Source: Lateolabrax maculatus
Taxonomy: Eukaryota; Chordata; Actinopteri; Acropomatiformes; Lateolabracidae
Assembly (NCBI GenBank): GCA_031216445.1
Contig: CM062204.1
Coordinates: 15,001,001 to 15,065,000 of the forward strand
DNA length: 64,000 bases
Direction: 5' to 3'
The notes below the pieces were generated by a model, which was not told the DNA's origin, ran no database searches, and saw nothing but the letters and a program-made list of their open reading frames with translations. Of this stretch, positions 60,831 through 64,000 are shown one piece after another (position 1 is the first letter of the stretch; each line of letters opens with the position of its first letter). The position numbers and the translations under genes were made by a program.

Positions 60831-61276
60831 GTTTCTCCCTTGTATTCTTTTTCTTTCTATTGGTCTCGTTCTCACATTTGTCTGTGCTGTATTCTCAGGT
60901 GTCTGGGTCGAATTGCTGCTGGACCTAAAACCGAAGAAAGAGGAGGCAGATAATGCACGCTGGAACTCGGTGTACTACTGTACATTGTGTGTAGGTGTAT
61001 GTTATCTGTGCCCATGAGTGTTTGAGAGGACGTCATGGATATCAATTGTTTTGCAGCCTTTACTTAGATGAAGCAAAGGCCACTAGTGAACAAAATATAA
61101 GCAAGGATTGTGAAATATTCCTTTATTTGTTAGTTTATTTGTAACTATAAATAAATATTGTTAAACAGGAAAAAATAAATGCAACAGATGTATGTAGTTT
61201 AAGCTAAAATGCAGCACTCCCTGTCTACCTGTTTAGGCTTCCAGGTTATGCAATATCTTGAAATGCATGATGTGAA

Positions 61277-61765
61277 ATATATGGACATGTGAACTAAGTA
61301 CGTGGACACACAAACATACACCAATATTTAAACATTGAACATACCATCTCTGAAACCCTGGGAATTTATCTGCTGCAATAATAGTCTTCATTCAGCTGAG
61401 ATGGTTTTCCACGAGATTTTGGAGCCTGGCTACAGGGATTTGGTCCCATTCAGCAACAAGAGTATCAGTGAAGTCAGGCAATGATGGTGGGTGATAAGGC
61501 CAGACCTTGCTAGCAGTCGGCATTCCACTTCATCTCAGAGGTGTTGAATGGGGTTGAGGTCCGGGCTCTGTGGAGACCAGTCAAGTTCTTCCCCTCCAGA
61601 CTACGAAAATAATTTCTTTATGGACCAACTTGTCATGTTGAATCAGGAAGAAGCCTCTCACCATTAAGACTCCCCTTTACTGGAACTAAAGCTCAAGACA
61701 CGAAAAACAGCCAAAGACAGAAATTACACAAAGGTATATGTCCACAAACTTTTGGCCACACTCCA
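61277..61765. mobile_element. Tc1-like non-autonomous element with terminal inverted repeats
   Basis: The left end contains AAGTACGTGGACACACAAAC and the right end TATGTCCACAAACTTTTGGC, which are imperfect reverse complements (core GTGGACA). The interior includes GGGGTTGAGGTCCGGGCTCT, GACCAGTCAAGTTCTTCC and ATTTCTTTATGGACC, phrases that I recall from a very common fish dispersed repeat. No transposase frame survives. The element is about 490 bp. Confidence 0.65.
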
Positions 61766-62573
61766 CTACAATATTCAGATATTCAGATCCAATATTAGCT
61801 TAATTAAAAAATCAATAAAACAGTATTTTTAGTGTCATGGAAACTGAAATCTCAGTTCTTGTCTGGTGCAGATGAGAGTTGGCAATGACACAATATTCAA
61901 CCCTTAGTAGATCTTTATGGCTTGCAAGCAAGAGCCATCATCTGTTACATAGATATGTGTGAAATGAGGCAGTCTCTCATCAGTTCTTTTACTTTGAGAA
62001 TCACACACACACACACACAACATTAACTGCAACAAACAACAGGATTCATATGATCTCACCCAGGAAGTCCATTCTGACCTTGTCTTTATCTTAGTTCTTC
62101 ATTTATCATGCCTTTCCCAGTTTCAAAAGGTTCGCCATCTGCACCGTCTCCCTAACTCCCCACACATTCCACTGTGTGGCAAACACTTTTTCAGAACCAT
62201 GTGAAAATAAAACTAGACTATTATATTCTTTGTTTACAGAACTATGTGCATCAACTTCTTTCAGGACACTAACCAAAACCTATATTTTGTAATATCATGG
62301 TGGATAAATACTAAACACATTTAATCGTTTAGCAATAATCTGATCTTATTGGAAAACACATCATAATAGCAGAGAATTTCCCTTACACTAGTTTATTGAT
62401 ATGTAATATTGGTTGGTATAAAACTAGATTAAATGTGTAATGTATTCATTCTGTGAACAAATTCTTACAAATCATATTCATGCATGATATTAATGAGTAA
62501 TTATTAACAGTTTATTATGCAGTGGTGCCTTGTGGTGGCAAACATTTTACCATCGAAAAAAGTGCAAGTGCCA

Positions 62574-62670
62574 AATGCTGTTCTACTGCAATGAGATCAT
62601 TTTGTGAGGAAGGATTTTGAAATCCATCTCCACAACTCCAGTAACCACGAGGTGGCAGTAGAACAGCATT
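62574..62670. repeat. 16-bp perfect inverted repeat overlapping a CTCF-like motif
   Basis: AATGCTGTTCTACTGC (62574-62589) is the exact reverse complement of GCAGTAGAACAGCATT (62655-62670). The right arm overlaps CCACGAGGTGGCAG (62645-62658), which fits the CTCF core consensus CCAsyAGrkGGCrs except at one position. Confidence 0.7.
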
Positions 62671-63757
62671 ATTTTCAGCCCCAGTCTGGTGAGTGACTCA
62701 TCGAACCAGAGGAGCTGCAGCCTCTCAGACAGACAGAGAAGATAAAAACAGCCAAACCTGCTGTATTGACCCCAGTCTCAGGGCCGCAGCTCATCTGCTA
62801 ACCTCTCAGAATGAAAAGCTTGCCATGGCTGCAGAAGCATCTAGATTTCCTAGTTAAATATAAATAGAGAAGATCATGGAGTAAAGCATCTCTAATAGAG
62901 GAGACATAGAGGTCTGACATGCTGTCACACTCTAAACCAGGCTAGCAGTCTGTGGCTTTGTTCAGACACTTTTTTAGTGTGCCCTTTCTTCAGCCCTTGC
63001 ATCAAAGAAAATCAATGATCTGATTTTGACTGACTGGTGAGAAGTGCTCTGGTCGAGCCAGGCAATCCTTTGCTAAATCTGACAATTTAAAAGAAGGAAG
63101 AGATGCCTCTTAAGGAATTTGAACAAGCTCACTTGCTGTTAGGTGGCTGGTGAGGCATCGTTATGTAAGACAGCACAGACACTTAAGGATGGGGCAGAGT
63201 TTTGTTGCCGAGGCAGTTTTTCAACTATTCTGTACTTTGTAGCAGAAATAATTTCCCAGAATGAGTCTTATAGGCTCGTGAATGTGAGATGACGAACAGC
63301 ATTAATGCCTTATTCTGCTGTTTCTGTAACTGGAGAAGGGGGATTTTCACGAATGTCCAGCAAGGGTTAAAGTCTCTCCGTCCTGTTTAGACTGTTTTCC
63401 TCTGAAACGCACACGACTATATTACTCTTCTTGTGAGGACCTTCAATGACTATGTTCATTCCCTTAGTTTCATTCTCTAATGGCAACTTTCATCAGTAAA
63501 CGCCAAACAGTAACTCTTAACCTATCCATGCTTGTGTGTACATCTGTGTGTCCTATCACTAGATGCATGTATGTGTTAGTGTGCTGTGTGGTTGTGTGGG
63601 TGGCACCCAAGCTCCATAGGACAGCCAGGTGTGAAACGAGTGTGTGCCGTCCAAACCCTGCAGGAGCGAGCTAATCCTGGTTCCTGATGTTAATCTGAGT
63701 ATTGAGCTTCTGTATGGGGGGGCATGCTGACACCTGATGGTGTGGAGGTCAAAGCTG

Positions 63758-63759
<2 letters not shown>

Positions 63760-63799
<40 letters not shown>

Positions 63800-63815
63800 T
63801 GTGTGTGTGAGTGAT
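63760..63815. repeat. (GT)n microsatellite
   Basis: A long GT run is interrupted by GTGAG variants, followed by further GT-rich sequence at about 63890-63920 and 63968-63982. The frames that cross it are repeat artefacts. Confidence 0.9.
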
Positions 63816-64000
63816 GCTCCTCTTGCCCTTTCCAAATGTCACAGAAGGGCCAACTCCTGAGGAGCGGGCCCATAATGTGGGCCCACACAATGTGTGTGTG
63901 TGTGTTTGCGTGTGTGTCATGATAATCTCCACTATTAAGCCCTTCAAACGCATCATTTCTACTGATGTTTGTGTGTGTGTGCGGACAGGAAAGCGTGTGC

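Noticed and set aside
1..64000. CRISPR arrays, operons, ribosome binding sites and bacterial mobile elements
   Set aside because: The window is vertebrate nuclear DNA with spliced genes; none of these features is present or expected.

Overview
The window is nuclear DNA of a teleost fish, probably a percomorph. Introns are short with GT-AG borders, dinucleotide microsatellites are abundant, and there are fragments of fish-type Tc1-like and LINE elements. Five vertebrate genes can be followed exon by exon with consistent splice phase, alongside a fish V-set immune receptor cluster. Coordinates below come from reading exon borders and reading frames by eye; no alignment was run.

Layout. Positions 1 to about 13.6 kb hold a decayed tandem array of single V-domain immune receptor genes. 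One copy is intact (10159-11885). The others survive as a terminal exon with an ITIM-like motif (1246-1359), a lone membrane exon (3473-3581), a V-domain pseudogene (5483-6088) and an orphan leader (7790-7823). A LINE fragment lies at about 13.88-14.3 kb. Next comes stim2 (minus, 16331-24426), the ER calcium sensor, with an unusually long last exon that encodes about 18 degenerate 16-residue repeats. Then rbpj (minus, 28278-33321), the Notch-pathway DNA-binding factor; hgsnat (minus, 34874-43189), the lysosomal heparan acetyltransferase, 18 coding exons; dctn6 (plus, 44250-46356), a dynactin pointed-end subunit; and gtf2e2 (minus, 47489-56014), TFIIE beta. The small membrane protein gene smim18 (plus, CDS 53899-54222) is nested in the first coding intron of gtf2e2. 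From 57.1 kb to the end no gene could be supported.

How the genes relate. hgsnat and dctn6 are divergent across about 1.06 kb. dctn6 and gtf2e2 are convergent, with stop codons about 1.1 kb apart. stim2 and rbpj are head-to-tail on the minus strand. From memory of human maps, RBPJ and STIM2 belong to 4p15 and DCTN6, GTF2E2 and SMIM18 to 8p12, so the window joins two ancestral blocks; TBC1D19, CCKAR and RBPMS, expected between some of these neighbours, are not seen here. The genes do not form a pathway; this is ordinary vertebrate gene order beside a fast-evolving immune receptor cluster.

The most unusual points are the 16-residue repeat tail of Stim2, the stim2 exon 3 splice donor formed by the first unit of a (GT)26 tract, the rbpj exon 8 flanked by a (TG)14(T)14 acceptor tract and a (CA)13 tract after its donor, and the birth-and-death pattern of the receptor array.
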